DNA from: Oppiella nova
Taxonomy: Eukaryota; Arthropoda; Arachnida; Sarcoptiformes; Oppiidae
Assembly: GCA_905397405.1 (NCBI GenBank)
Contig: CAJPVJ010000458.1
Location: 1 to 24,778 of the forward strand
Length of the DNA: 24,778 nucleotides
Direction of reading: 5' to 3'
Below the pieces are notes generated by a model, which saw nothing but the letters and a program-made list of their open reading frames with translations, searched no databases and was not told the DNA's origin. How positions within the stretch are numbered: the first letter of the stretch is position 1; every line of letters begins with the position of its first letter. Of the stretch, positions 12,301-21,632 are shown piece after piece. Position numbers and translations under genes: made by a program.

Positions 12301-15300
12301 CCACACCTCATAGAGCACTTTCCGTAAAGTTGGTAATCAACGTCATTGTAAGCCGTAATAAAAGTGAGTATCCCTGCAATTAGCGCCCACAACACTGCTT
12401 ATTAGATGGGAAGACTATAATAGAGAGTCGGGATTTAATAAGAAAACATGTTATATGATTACATACATAAATGCTTGATTGAGGTGACGCCTCACTCTCT
12501 TAATTCTGGCTTTACTTAAGCTATTAATTTATTTCTTATAATTAATTGATTTATGGCTACTTTAAGGGATTGATATGAAAATCTTAAATATAGCTCACAA
12601 TCATTATAATGCGCTTAATTAGATAATCATAAGACAAATGTTTTGTTTACAGTCATAAATAGCGAGGTAATGAAAACAAATATACAAATGGATTACAAAT
12701 AGGTAAAGAGAGTGTGAAAGTGAATGAGTTGTTGTTTGCATTGCATTTGGAGTGAGTGTCGAATAATTGTGAATCAATTGAAAAGAAACTGTTTGTGTAA
12801 TTTGTAAGCTAACAAAAAAACGGGACAATAAATTTTGTGTAAAACATGTTATTGTTGCTAATGTGACAACTTGTGACTATTGGCAACTGTTCCCTACAGT
12901 TCCCTACAGTTCCTTACAGTTCCCAGCGCTGTGTTCCCACTCTTCCCACAGTTGGCAGTGGTCTGAGAGGAGTAAGTGTTTGTGCCGTAGCCGTGAGTGA
13001 AGTGCTATTTACTGCAAACCTCATACAGTGTTATCGTTTGCTTAATGTAAATGTTAATAGATTGACAATTTATGATCGCATTGCTAACACTTAAAAGCCT
13101 GGCCACCACTCTAGCACTCGCACCAGTACTCGACTGGTGAGTACTGTGGAGTGAGGAGAGGGCACTGAGTAGTCTGTAACTAATGAACCCATAAAGCCTG
13201 GCTGTCATGATGATGATGAGTGTCATTTATGTGCCTTTGCCGATGGGATACCTATTCTAGTGATGAGACCGTCAGCAGATCCGTCACTCAGTGCTACACC
13301 ACTTCACCACTGGAGCACTTGTTGCTCACATTATCACAGCCTTGAATGCCTGAACCAGGAATGCCTGCTGTGCTCGAGAAATCAACTAAACAATGAGTGC
13401 ACACCATCTCAGAGATGAGTGCTTATGAGAGATAGTATGAGATACAAGACGCAGCACCACCACCTAATACACTGTATTGTTCAATGGCTAGTGCACTGTA
13501 GCAATGCACTGTACTTTGTATTGTTTTCTATGTATACTATGTATGTATGTATGCATTGTATGCTTGATTTTCATTTACATACTTTCGCTTTTGTTGTTTT
13601 AGAGCCCACTCTTTGGCACAAACTTATGGATACAGTGATTGAATAGTGATCTCAAAGATAACCTACATTTCACAGTCTAAGTCATTGAGCAATAGAGGCC
13701 TTTCAATACAGGTATCAAAAGCAGTGAATATAAACACAAATAAAAACAAAACCTATTAATCAAATTAGTGTTACCTGTGTTTGGGTTAGGCCTAGAGATG
13801 CTGCCAGTTCTGCTCGCTCTGGTAGTGCTAAGTATTGGGTCCTTTGAAATCGTCTATTGAGTTGTTGGAGCTGAAGACTCGAGTAAATGGTTCGGGGTTT
13901 TCGCATTTTCTTGCCCTTTCCGTTCACTCGCAGTGTCTCTTCCAGACCACTCTTATCTGCAAACAAATCACAATCACATTCAGTCATAACATATCAATCA
14001 TTCATTACATTTACAACAAAAATATTTGTTCTAATTATAAGTTAATTATAACTAACAGTTAGTTTTTGTTTTGTTTTTTGCTAATTATTTGCAAATCGAG
14101 AATATTTGATAAAACATTAGATTTATGCCATTAGATCGAGCGAACATAAAATTCAAACACAAAACTGATTTTGAATAAAATATTGTATAAATATATCATA
14201 TATTTACAGATCCTAATCTATTTGGCACTGTTATCCACAGCACAACAATTCATTGCTTAAATTAGATTCAATACAAACACCACATTATTTACTCTTATGT
14301 TATTGAGTCACGCGATCCCCTCTTTCCTATCATTTGCTTTGCAGTTCTTCTTCGCAAATATTTTCAAATGATTTTCCTCTAAAATACAACCAATTCTTTG
14401 TTGCATTCAATATACAAATACTGAATATTCTAATGAATCGCATTTTAAAGCATCAATTCAAAAACTTATTTTATACTCTTTACTGTAATTTATTTGATTC
14501 ATAAAACACAACAATAAATCTTGCATAACTTAACCATCAGATCTAACTAATCATTTCATAGAGAGTTGCGTTTAAAGTGTTCAATAAAAGTCAGTTCTAA
14601 TTGATACGAAACTTAATATAATTACAACAAAACATAAGCAAACTTTTTCTTTAAAGTTAGCTTAAATTCAAATACTTCTGTATCGCTTAATTAACTATTT
14701 ATTTATTTAATATATTTTAATGATATGAAAATTGTATTTATATTATATCTAAATTTACATTTAAGCTCTAATCGTATATAAAGTATTATTTGTGTATGAA
14801 GTATAAAATTGGTGTTTGCCCTTAATGGTAAAACAATTTGCGCGATTCAACGCAAATATTTTATACAACAAATAATAAACAAATTCTTGTGACATATTAT
14901 TCTGATGACTGTTTTTTGTGAGTTGATATTATAGTTGAGTGCATTAATAGAAAAGGGAAAACATAAACCTATAATTTTGAGGGTTCGGTCCAATTATAAG
15001 TGAATGAAATTCATGGAGCAGTTGAGTGCTTCCGACACCCGCACCACATGTCTCATACGTGATGCTCACTCTATTCACATCACCTCATCATACAGTCCAC
15101 AGTATAATACAATCTCATCATCGATACTAATCTAACACTACTTTATGACTCTTTTCAATTTAGGTACAAATTTTATGATTACATAATTGTTATCAAATTG
15201 ATTTGGTAGTTATTTAACTTAAATGAAAACATATAAGATCTAATCTAATACTAGTACAGTATAACAATTATAATATAAAATTTGTCCACTATGTTAAACA

Positions 15301-15812
15301 TACTTTTTCATTGTTTATGACTAAATCTTAACACTTTTAGTTTAAAATAAGTAAAATGTTCAATTTGTAAAGAATTGCGAAAAGTTTGGATTTCTTGTGG
15401 ATAATGTTTATAATTGCGATTAGAAATGCATTCAATTGTTTGCATTTCAAGTACAGTAAACCTAGTATTAGAAAGTGAGAGAAAGCTTACCATCTCTTGG
15501 AGGTGATGGACAGGGAGCACATGTAGTCACGTTTGGTGGATAAGTGCTGAGATATGGGTGTCCGGTGTGATGAGAGTATGTGTTATGAAGCTGTGAGTTA
15601 TTCATTGAGAAGGGATATGCACCTAACGATCGTTGCTGTCCCGCAGCGAATGCCTCGTGAGCTGTGTTTTGAGCGGAGTATGAAGACCTGATGGAACTGT
15701 ATGCCTGGTGGTGAGGCATAGTCAGGCCCGCAGCAGCTGCTTGTTGTTGGATGTCCATGAATGCCGACTTATTGGTGATGCTGTCCTGATCCAGACCATC
15801 CACTGTACCCAT
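8140..15812 (-). CDS. Dll: Distal-less homeobox transcription factor, three coding exons
   Basis: Joined CDS is complement(8140..8580, 13775..13956, 15491..15812), 945 nt, 314 residues plus TAA. Seen: KSAFMDI at residues 15-21; QRSLGAYPF at 60-68; VNGKGKK just before a complete homeodomain at 125-184 (M1-R2-K3-P4-R5, L16, F20, W48, F49, Q50, N51, R53); a Gly/Pro/Ser/Thr-rich linker at about 190-277; and C-terminal patches TAWDM (277-281) and [10 protein letters not shown] (292-301). The homeodomain and the GKGKK lead-in are diagnostic of the Dll/Dlx class. Known of the family: a nuclear DNA-binding regulator that recognises TAATT-type sites and specifies distal appendages and parts of the head and nervous system. 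Splice sites are canonical GT-AG and phases match (phase 1, then phase 0). Length is close to Drosophila Dll and vertebrate DLX proteins. The first exon is less certain than the rest because an in-frame stop lies upstream and an extra 5' coding exon cannot be excluded. Confidence 0.96.
9243..9360 (+). repeat. Left arm of 118-bp perfect inverted repeat
   Basis: This is the exact reverse complement of 9892-10009, checked base by base. The outer part is unique AT-rich sequence and the inner 26 bases are (CT)n. The array continues a few bases further on this side. Pairing of the arms would leave a 531-nt loop (9361-9891). Confidence 0.96.
9361..9891. other. Spacer of the 118-bp inverted repeat
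   Basis: This is 531 bp of moderately AT-rich DNA. Two short frames exist, 9439-9627 on plus and 9611-9856 on minus. Both are hydrophobic, Phe/Ile/Tyr-rich and lack any recognisable domain. I see no gene here. Confidence 0.6.
9892..10009 (-). repeat. Right arm of 118-bp perfect inverted repeat
   Basis: This is the exact reverse complement of 9243-9360. It begins with (AG)n and ends in TATATATA. The pair lies within Dll intron 2, so the primary transcript would contain both arms and could form a long perfect hairpin. I see no transposase or target-site duplication that would identify a mobile element. Confidence 0.96.
10127..10158. repeat. Interrupted (AG)n microsatellite
   Basis: A GA run broken once by AACG, about 120 bp beyond the right arm of the 118-bp inverted repeat, inside intron 2. 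Confidence 0.93.
12890..12927. repeat. 10-bp tandem repeat, unit TTCCCTACAG
   Basis: Three consecutive near-identical units (the third has CCTT for CCCT) plus a partial fourth, in intron 2. Confidence 0.85.
13090..13400. other. GC-richer block in intron 2, just upstream of exon 3 in transcript order
   Basis: Composition rises clearly above the AT-rich intron around it. It includes a 7-bp perfect stem CACCAGT/ACTGGTG (13121-13127, 13133-13139) with a 5-nt loop. No open frame spans it convincingly. It is a candidate enhancer or conserved element, from composition only. Confidence 0.3.
13529..13553. repeat. (TATG)n short tandem repeat
   Basis: A short run of TATG units in intron 2, imperfect at the 5' end. 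Confidence 0.75.
13775..13956 (-). CDS. Dll: Dll coding exon 2 (homeodomain positions 1-44)
   Basis: The acceptor is tttgtttgcag|AT. The split codon G|AT gives Asp108, followed by [16 protein letters not shown] and homeodomain residues 1-44, ending LGLTQTQ. This covers the N-terminal arm (RKPRTIYSS), helix 1, helix 2 ([10 protein letters not shown]) and the start of helix 3. The donor CAG|gtaaca lies between homeodomain positions 44 and 45 (Q|V), a conserved intron position in Dll/Dlx genes. The exon is 182 nt, phase 1 in and phase 0 out. Reading past the donor gives TLI and a stop, confirming the boundary. Confidence 0.97.
13957..15490 (-). other. Dll: Dll intron 1 (1534 bp)
   Basis: This is the GT-AG intron between the N-terminal and homeodomain exons, phase 1. 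It is AT-rich and contains no microsatellite longer than a few units and no recognisable gene. A somewhat GC-richer stretch at about 15040-15130 is rich in TCATCA/ACTC words and has no assignable identity. Near the 3' end, an ATG at 13985-13987 is in frame with exon 2 (see findings). Confidence 0.9.
15491..15812 (-). CDS. Dll: Dll coding exon 1 (N-terminal domain)
   Basis: Encodes residues 1-107 plus the first base of codon 108. The ATG at 15810-15812 is preferred. It has A at -3 and G at +4, and it puts 14 residues before KSAFMDI, comparable to the spacing I recall for DLX1-type proteins. The frame stays open upstream only to a TAA at 15861-15863, with no other ATG, so a longer product would need a spliced upstream exon. 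The exon has a poly-Q/A run (residues 22-28), His-rich stretches, and aromatic-Ser motifs such as SSIRSSYS, ending [10 protein letters not shown]. The CASPP/CPSPP-like motif before the homeodomain is typical of Dll. The donor is ...GATG|gtaagc; reading through it gives seven residues and a stop. Confidence 0.93.
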
Positions 15813-16137
15813 ACTCGGGTAAGTGGTAGAGAAGTCCGCAAAGTTCAACGTGTTTGCAGATTACAGACACTTATGAGAAGTCAATTCAATTCCGAGACAA
15901 CAAACACAACAATCGCGAGCAAAGCCAGAGATTCACCAAAACTTATGCTGAGATAACACACCTCTTCGAGAGACACACCGTTCCCAACAACTATTGTTTG
16001 TATTTTAACACGAAATTACTCTTCGCATCGGAATATTGTCTCTTCTTAGCGATCAACAGCTTTAGACTAACGCAACCGCCTCTCAGCCGACTGGCCGTAA
16101 TCAGCATCACATGCATGCATTCGCACCGTCAGTACGG
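15813..16137 (-). other. Dll: Inferred Dll 5' leader with upstream ATGs
   Basis: If transcription starts near 16137, the leader contains four clustered ATGs (16118-16120, 16114-16116, 16110-16112, 16105-16107) covering all three frames. The first opens a 17-codon uORF ending with TAG at 16067-16069, and the third is followed at once by TGA. A TAA at 15861-15863 closes the Dll frame upstream of the main ATG. Such uORFs would be expected to reduce translation, but this depends on the unproven start site. Confidence 0.35.
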
Positions 16138-16160
16138 CTACACCACGGATACACCCGACC

Positions 16161-16184
16161 TTCTTATACACGCGCTCTCATTGG
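16161..16184 (-). promoter_or_regulatory. Dll: Candidate Dll core promoter: CCAAT box and TATA-like box
   Basis: On the minus strand, gaCCAATgag (core 16180-16184) is followed about 12 bp downstream by TATAAGAA (16161-16168). This lies in a GC-richer 600-bp stretch directly 5' of exon 1. If the TATA box is used, transcription would begin near 16137, giving a leader of about 325 nt to the preferred ATG. I see no convincing initiator at that spot. The arrangement is suggestive only; TATA-less initiation elsewhere, or a distal 5' exon, remains possible. Confidence 0.4.
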
Positions 16185-16341
16185 TCGCTCAGCCATTCAG
16201 AAGCCCTTCTCGGCTATGGAGACAGCGGTGGGGAACCACTCCTTCCACTGTCAATCACTTGCGTAGTCAACCTCCCCATGGCCTCCAGGCAACTGCACCT
16301 TCACGTATACACGAACCACACTATTCCTATGTATGCCTTTT

Positions 16342-16412
16342 CATGCTATCCATGCTATCCATGCTATCCATGCTATCCATGCTATCCATGCTATCCATGC
16401 TATCCATGCTAT
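16342..16412. repeat. 9-bp minisatellite, unit CATGCTATC, 7.9 copies
   Basis: There are seven perfect copies of CATGCTATC (16342-16404) plus an 8-base partial copy. It lies about 180 bp upstream of the candidate TATA box. On the gene's strand each unit reads GATAGCATG, so a GATA core recurs every 9 bp. Because 9 is divisible by 3, the array makes a spurious open frame reading MLS repeats on the plus strand. Confidence 0.95.
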
Positions 16413-17250
16413 GCCTTACTATTCCTTACTATGCCTTCCACTGTAAGCCTTACAGTGTATGAGACTCTACTCCAGTCACTACAGTGCATGCAATACATGC
16501 AATACACGCACACTTACAGTACATATCACTGCAGTCTCTCTATTGTAATTCTCATACTTTAAATCTCCACCAAATCAACACTACATTACACACAGTATTT
16601 CATATATTTTTAACCATTTTATAACCAATTCGTACAATCATATAATTGCTGAAAAGTAAAAATTATTGTATCAATGCATTCGTTTTTTGACAATATTTTG
16701 AGCCCAATATTTAAATGTTGGTATTATTTTGTCACTTACCAGAGAAAAGGGTAGTGAATGAGAAATAATTATAAAATTAAGTCAACTGTTTTAGACCGTT
16801 AAGTCTTAAGGAAATACATGCTTGGGTTACGCAATATTTGCAGTGTATGTGCTCTGCAACTGTAAGACTCATTGTATTACTAATCGCAATGGAAAGGCAC
16901 GCAAATTCAAATTTATGTGCTCTCATGTCATTGTCCTTTATTAATGGACATCATTTGCCTCCGAAAACACTTATTAATCAATTCAGAGCCAACATCATTG
17001 AATTCATGTCCAAACCTTTTTTTTGTTGTTTTAATTAGTTGGCTTATTGTAACATTAATTGAAATGAATGTTCAAAAAGTTTAATAAGCAGTAATTGTTT
17101 GGACGCAAACTAATGAGCAAAATAAGCGCCAAAATAGTTAACAAATAGATGTTTGCTTTGAATAGAATTAAGAGAATTTCGGTCGAAATGTCTAATTCGG
17201 CGACTCTTCAAGTGTTGAGGACTTCAATGGTTAGTCTCAGAGAAGGCTGA
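16413..17250. other. Upstream flank, no gene seen
   Basis: A CACTGTA/ATGCAATAC-type simple-word stretch at about 16436-16560 is followed by AT-rich DNA. The 66-codon plus frame at 16838-17038 has no domain signature. Confidence 0.6.
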
Positions 17251-17254
17251 GTGA

Positions 17255-17350
17255 AGAAAAGAAAAGAGGAGGATAGCAGGCATAGGAGGGATAGGAGGTA
17301 CTCCTGGCGCCAGCGCTACGGCTTTGATGGGCTCTATGTTTGGCTTTTAG
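17255..17350. other. GC-rich coding-like island, unassigned
   Basis: A GGA/GGATAGGAGG-rich stretch runs into TGGCGCCAGCGCTACGG. On plus it reads GGTPGASATALMGSMFGF to a TAG at about 17348-17350. On minus it reads KPNIEPIKAVALAPGVPP and PPIPPM. Each frame is closed within about 35-40 codons. It stands out from AT-rich neighbours, but neither peptide is recognised. Confidence 0.2.
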
Positions 17351-18588
17351 AGTATTGCGACTGAAAGGCAAGGCATCACTACTACAGCCAAATAACAAAT
17401 GGTTTGGCAGTTCTTCATGCCTTCTATCATATACTTCATATACTTTCGGCGCTAATCAATCTTTGAGTGACATAATTATGTTCACTATTACTATAACTCC
17501 TATTAGTATTTCAGATCAAACTTTGCATTAATTTATGTGAAAAATGTAATTAATAACGAATCCCTGCAACTACTCATTCGCGCAGCCTATCTCATCTCAG
17601 CTGCCAGTCCTGTGGAACGGTATTAGAAGTGAAAACAAAATGCTAAGAATGAGGGATACAATGAACAGTACGGTAGAGTAGAAGAGTATCATATTTGCAA
17701 ACAGTGTTTGAGTTATTAGATAAGACATGACTTTGGTGGTGGAGGGTATGGCATGTATGGGCAACTATCACTTTCGCATGTATGGCAATACAACAGTAGG
17801 CACTAAATAGTAAAAGCAATTTGTTCGGAATAGCATTATATTCGGTGCTGACTGACCCGTTCAGTCGCCACTCGTGAATCTTCACTCCCATACAGACATA
17901 CACTGCTTGCCATTGCCTCTCAAACCTCTCATACCATACATATATTGCAACTTAAATCTACAGTACAGTACATACGCCAAACATATAAGATATGATATGA
18001 TATTAGTTAAAGTTTAAGCACGAAACCAGGCGTCACCGACAGCTACGCCCCCCGATATTTGATTCCTTTCCAGGCGGTCAGCGAAAAGTTTTCTTAACAT
18101 TCGTGTACTTTTATTTTTGCTCACTTTTTATTAGTAGTATTTTATTATATTTCATGAATTTTATGATGAAGCTGGAATAATGCCATTTATAATGCTATGA
18201 TTCATAAACTGTTCATTAATTCATTAGAAATTATTAATAATAAATAAAAATTATTTTTTTTCTTCAATCATGTTATGAATTCAGAAATATATGTTTTAAA
18301 GGTTTATTGAATCGATTGGCTTTAGATTTATGGCATCGCTTAATTTATAGCAATATTTAGTCGCAATCTAAGGTTAATTTGAGCATGTACACGTATGTTA
18401 TTCCCGATTCTCGTCGTTGACTCGAATTTTGCAAAACAACAACAAAATTCATTTTTCTTGGTTTTGTCTGATGAGAATTCGCTCGTTTCTAATCATATAA
18501 TAAATCTTAAATATGAGTGCAGTTCTAATGTTAAGCAAAGCAATACCAGTTGGTTTTGCTACTTTCATAGGGGCTATGATCTACATGT
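17351..18588. other. Upstream intergenic DNA with one small GC block
   Basis: A block at about 18021-18075 (GGCGTCACCGACAG, GCCCCCCGATA, CCAGGCGGTCAGCG) is far richer in GC than its flanks. The rest is AT-rich and no gene is supported. Confidence 0.55.
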
Positions 18589-18608
18589 TCTCTCTCTCTC
18601 TCTCTCTC
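18589..18608. repeat. (TC)n microsatellite
   Basis: A pure TC run, then imperfect CCCTCTCTCC to about 18625. Confidence 0.93.
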
Positions 18609-18743
18609 ATCCCTCTCTCCCTCTTTTTCATATTTTATACATTACATGCATTTTATAACATTGAGTCTAAGAAGTAACTCTGAGCCCAATTTTGATGCAT
18701 TATTGGCCATTAAAAACTGCCAGAAGATTATTATTAATTAGTA

Positions 18744-18751
18744 TGACGTCA
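18744..18751. promoter_or_regulatory. Palindromic CRE-type site TGACGTCA
   Basis: A full consensus CREB/ATF palindrome lies about 3 kb upstream of the Dll start. A second copy is at 24027-24034. Function is unproven. Confidence 0.3.
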
Positions 18752-19630
18752 GGCACTGTTCACTGGTATCCCAGGCTTACAGTGGAGTTGGAGTTGAATG
18801 GAGTGAATAGAGATGAGGGCATATAAATCAACATTACATTGAGATATTATTCTCATATAAGCCCTGTTTGTTGTGCACAGAAATTATGCTTTCATTAGAG
18901 CACATAATTTATTTCAATTAAAACTATATATAATTCCCAAAGAAAATAAAATTAAAAAATAAAATTTTATAAACAAAACATATTTAATCAAATTATGAGA
19001 TATCAGTTATAAATATATTATGCATCTAAAGCATTCTTATAAATAATTATTTGGGAATTAACATTTTGAGAAATATTTTACACATTTTTCTAAGAAATTA
19101 ATCATTTTCTGCAAAACTCGATGTGTATAACGAGTACATCAAAGTGTAGGCACAAGAGGTATAAGTATTGGCAGAATATCTCTTATAACAGAGTTTGTTG
19201 GGAATGAGCCCTTCATTGCGGGAACAGATGTAATGTTATCTGAAAACAATTCGCTTTTTATAAGTTTGTGATACAACACAACATACAAGCGCTCGAACCC
19301 ACGCATCCCATACTCTATGCAAGCATTTCAATGTTTCAATGTATGTATGAATGAGGCTAAAGGTGAGCGACAAATGCATCTCTTTGTGGGTGGAATTGAT
19401 AGATGAGAGACTCAATGAGTGCTATGAGTGCTCACAAACATCACAAATGACTTACAAACTACAGATATTACATAATCTCGAAATAACTGAATCATTTGTC
19501 CCAAAAACATTTTTTATATTCTGTTTTGCATTTATAATAAACTAAAAAATATGCTCTGTATATAAATTTGAATTTCCAAAAACTTTATAAAAATTTTTAA
19601 AACTACATTTGCAAAGTTTGCAACTTAACA

Positions 19631-19632
<2 letters not shown>

Positions 19633-19664
<32 letters not shown>
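19633..19664. repeat. (AG)16 microsatellite
   Basis: A perfect run of 32 bases. Confidence 0.96.
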
Positions 19665-19666
<2 letters not shown>

Positions 19667-20356
19667 ACTAAAACTACTCTTATTACAACTATTGAAAGTG
19701 TTTGCATTCATAATACAGAGTGAGAGCGAAACGAATGGACTTTTATAACGAAATACAACTATTGGAGTATTGTTTGCATTTCATTGTATTATTCCTATGG
19801 ACTACAAAATTCTCAAATGGTTTCAAATGTAGTCATATTTTCACACAAAAATCCAACAAATGCTATTTTAATCAATAAATCACAAATATTTTTAATTACA
19901 ATTTATTTTAAAATATTTTTAAAAAATTATTTCTATTTTAAATTATCACTACTTTTTAACTTAATATTATTAAACCTAATTTTCACAATCTTTAAAATAT
20001 ACAGTATATTATATAGAAACAACTAAAACCATTTATTTGTCAATTTGTTTTGACAATACAATCAGAGGTGTCTGAAATTTAATCGGCAGTTGTTTTTAAA
20101 GTTAAATTTTATTCGTTGTGTAAAAATCTATCTTTCTAAATTACCATAAAATCATTCAATCATTTTGTTTATTAAATTCAATTTCAATTCATTAAACTTT
20201 ATAATTAATTCAGATCCGATTTATACCCCGCGGACATCACATGTTATTGTACCAGTGAATGCAATTTTCACAGCAGAATCAAATTTCACTATTTTTCACC
20301 ACTTTTTATTGATCCACTTCTGTATTAGAATTTAAACCAAATCTCCTGGTTTCTAT

Positions 20357-20392
20357 TCTCTCTCTCTCTCTCTCTCGCTCTCTCTCTCTCTC
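20357..20392. repeat. (TC)n microsatellite with one CG interruption
   Basis: A TC run interrupted once by CTCGCTC. Confidence 0.95.
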
Positions 20393-21496
20393 CGGTGTTA
20401 ATATCAAATTGCACTTAAATGACAAAGGCAAAGATTTTTGAGTATCGATACAATATTTAAGATTTAAAACTTTTATTTGCGGTGTATTTCTGTGTAAAGT
20501 AGTTTACTTATAAATGTTTTAAAAGAGGTCAGAGTTTACCAGACAGTATATGTTTTTTAGTATATTAAAGTAAAATAAATTTAAAAGTAGTAAATAATTA
20601 TTTAAATATTCAATAAAATCAATGTCAAACTCAATAATGAAATTGAAATTCAAAATAATATGCCTTCTAGTTATACTCTGGCAATAATTATGAAAATAAT
20701 TATTAATTTTAAAATTAATTTATACTGTTTTGTATGTTTAAACAAAATTTTTATTTTATCAGTTACTGTTAGATATTAAACTTATATATTCTATTAAAAT
20801 AAACAAAACTTTTTAAATTTTAAATAATTTAGTAGGCATTTAAAATTTAAATAAATATGAAATTTAAAATTACTCGATAAATACAAAATTTTAATTAAAT
20901 AATTAGTAAAATAGGAACTTTGATTTGCATAATACAGTATATTACTTGTTTTTTAACATAAATAACATTAATTTAAAAATAATTATTAGAAGCATTTTAT
21001 TAATATTAAACACTAAATGATGTTTTAATAAAGTGATCGTATATATTAATATAATATCTAGTAAAATAACAATTAAGCATTTGGTAAATACTATTAGGCT
21101 AACAATCATAGTTAACAAATTGGTATAAAAACTAAGCAAAATAATTATAACATCATAATTGTGGCAATTATTTTGAATTGCTGTGTATATTAATGTTTGC
21201 CGAATAAAGAGGTTGTAAAGGAGCACAGGTAGTGAATGTTTAGTATTATTATAGAGTAATGCAATGTATGCCAATTGTCAATGTGTATAATAATAGGCAT
21301 ATTTTAAAACCATTAGATGACATGCATTTGACAATAGAGTAGTGTTTAGAGTTATTCTATGTTTACTGTTATAGATTGAGAGGTATAGTCTACTGTACTG
21401 TATATAATATACTGTAGTATACGGTATGGTTAGAGTAGTACAGGACTGTGACAATGATGTGAACTATCCATACGAATCCCTACTGTAATACTACTA

Positions 21497-21632
21497 ATAC
21501 GGTTGGCTTATGGCTTGTGTCTGTGTTGGGGTTTTTGGAGAAAACGATTGTGCGGTCGATGTATTGAATGGCGAATTAGACGTCAATCGTGTGTTAGGTT
21601 ATGTTAGACCAGACGGCAGACAATCAAATTGA
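21497..21632. other. Short coding-like segment, open on both strands, unidentified
   Basis: On plus, an ATG at 21510-21512 opens 40 codons to TGA 21630-21632, with acidic, non-repetitive content (FGENDCAVDVLNGELDVN, GYVRPDGRQSN). On minus, 21598-21497 is open for 34 codons, rich in Thr, Ser, Pro and Gln (TSNSPFNTSTAQSFSPK, QTQAISQPY) and ending in TAG. Both are below normal gene length and I cannot assign either to a family. Chance is possible. Confidence 0.18.

Larger units (their letters stand above)
8581..13774 (-). other. Dll: Dll intron 2 (5194 bp), inside the homeobox
   Basis: This GT-AG phase-0 intron splits the homeodomain at Q44|V45. It is mostly AT-rich. It contains the 118-bp perfect inverted repeat, an interrupted GA tract at 10127-10158, a 10-bp tandem repeat at 12890-12927, a GC-richer block at about 13090-13400 and a (TATG)n tract near 13529-13553. 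No open frame inside looks like a gene. Its size and content allow cis-regulatory elements, but none can be demonstrated from one sequence. Confidence 0.88.
18752..21496. other. AT-rich upstream intergenic DNA
   Basis: No gene supported. The frames at 19351-19545, 19784-20026 and 20942-21274 are Ile/Leu/Phe/Lys/Asn-rich, as expected for AT-rich DNA. A short GC cluster CCCCGCGGACATCACATG occurs near 20226. At 21380-21430 ACTGTA/TATACAG words repeat and are locally palindromic. Confidence 0.6.

Noticed and set aside
15813-15848. Extension of Dll exon 1 upstream to 15848
   Set aside because: The codon there is TTG, not an accepted eukaryotic main start, and it is preceded by an in-frame stop. 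The ATG at 15812 fits the family better.
15854-16462. 202-codon plus-strand open frame opposite the Dll leader
   Set aside because: It begins at TTG, not ATG, is antisense to the Dll leader and promoter, and its tail is the 9-bp minisatellite. No domain recognised.
20942-21274. 110-codon minus frame with membrane-like hydrophobicity
   Set aside because: The Ile/Leu-rich composition is expected from AT-rich DNA; no start context, domain or codon bias supports a gene.
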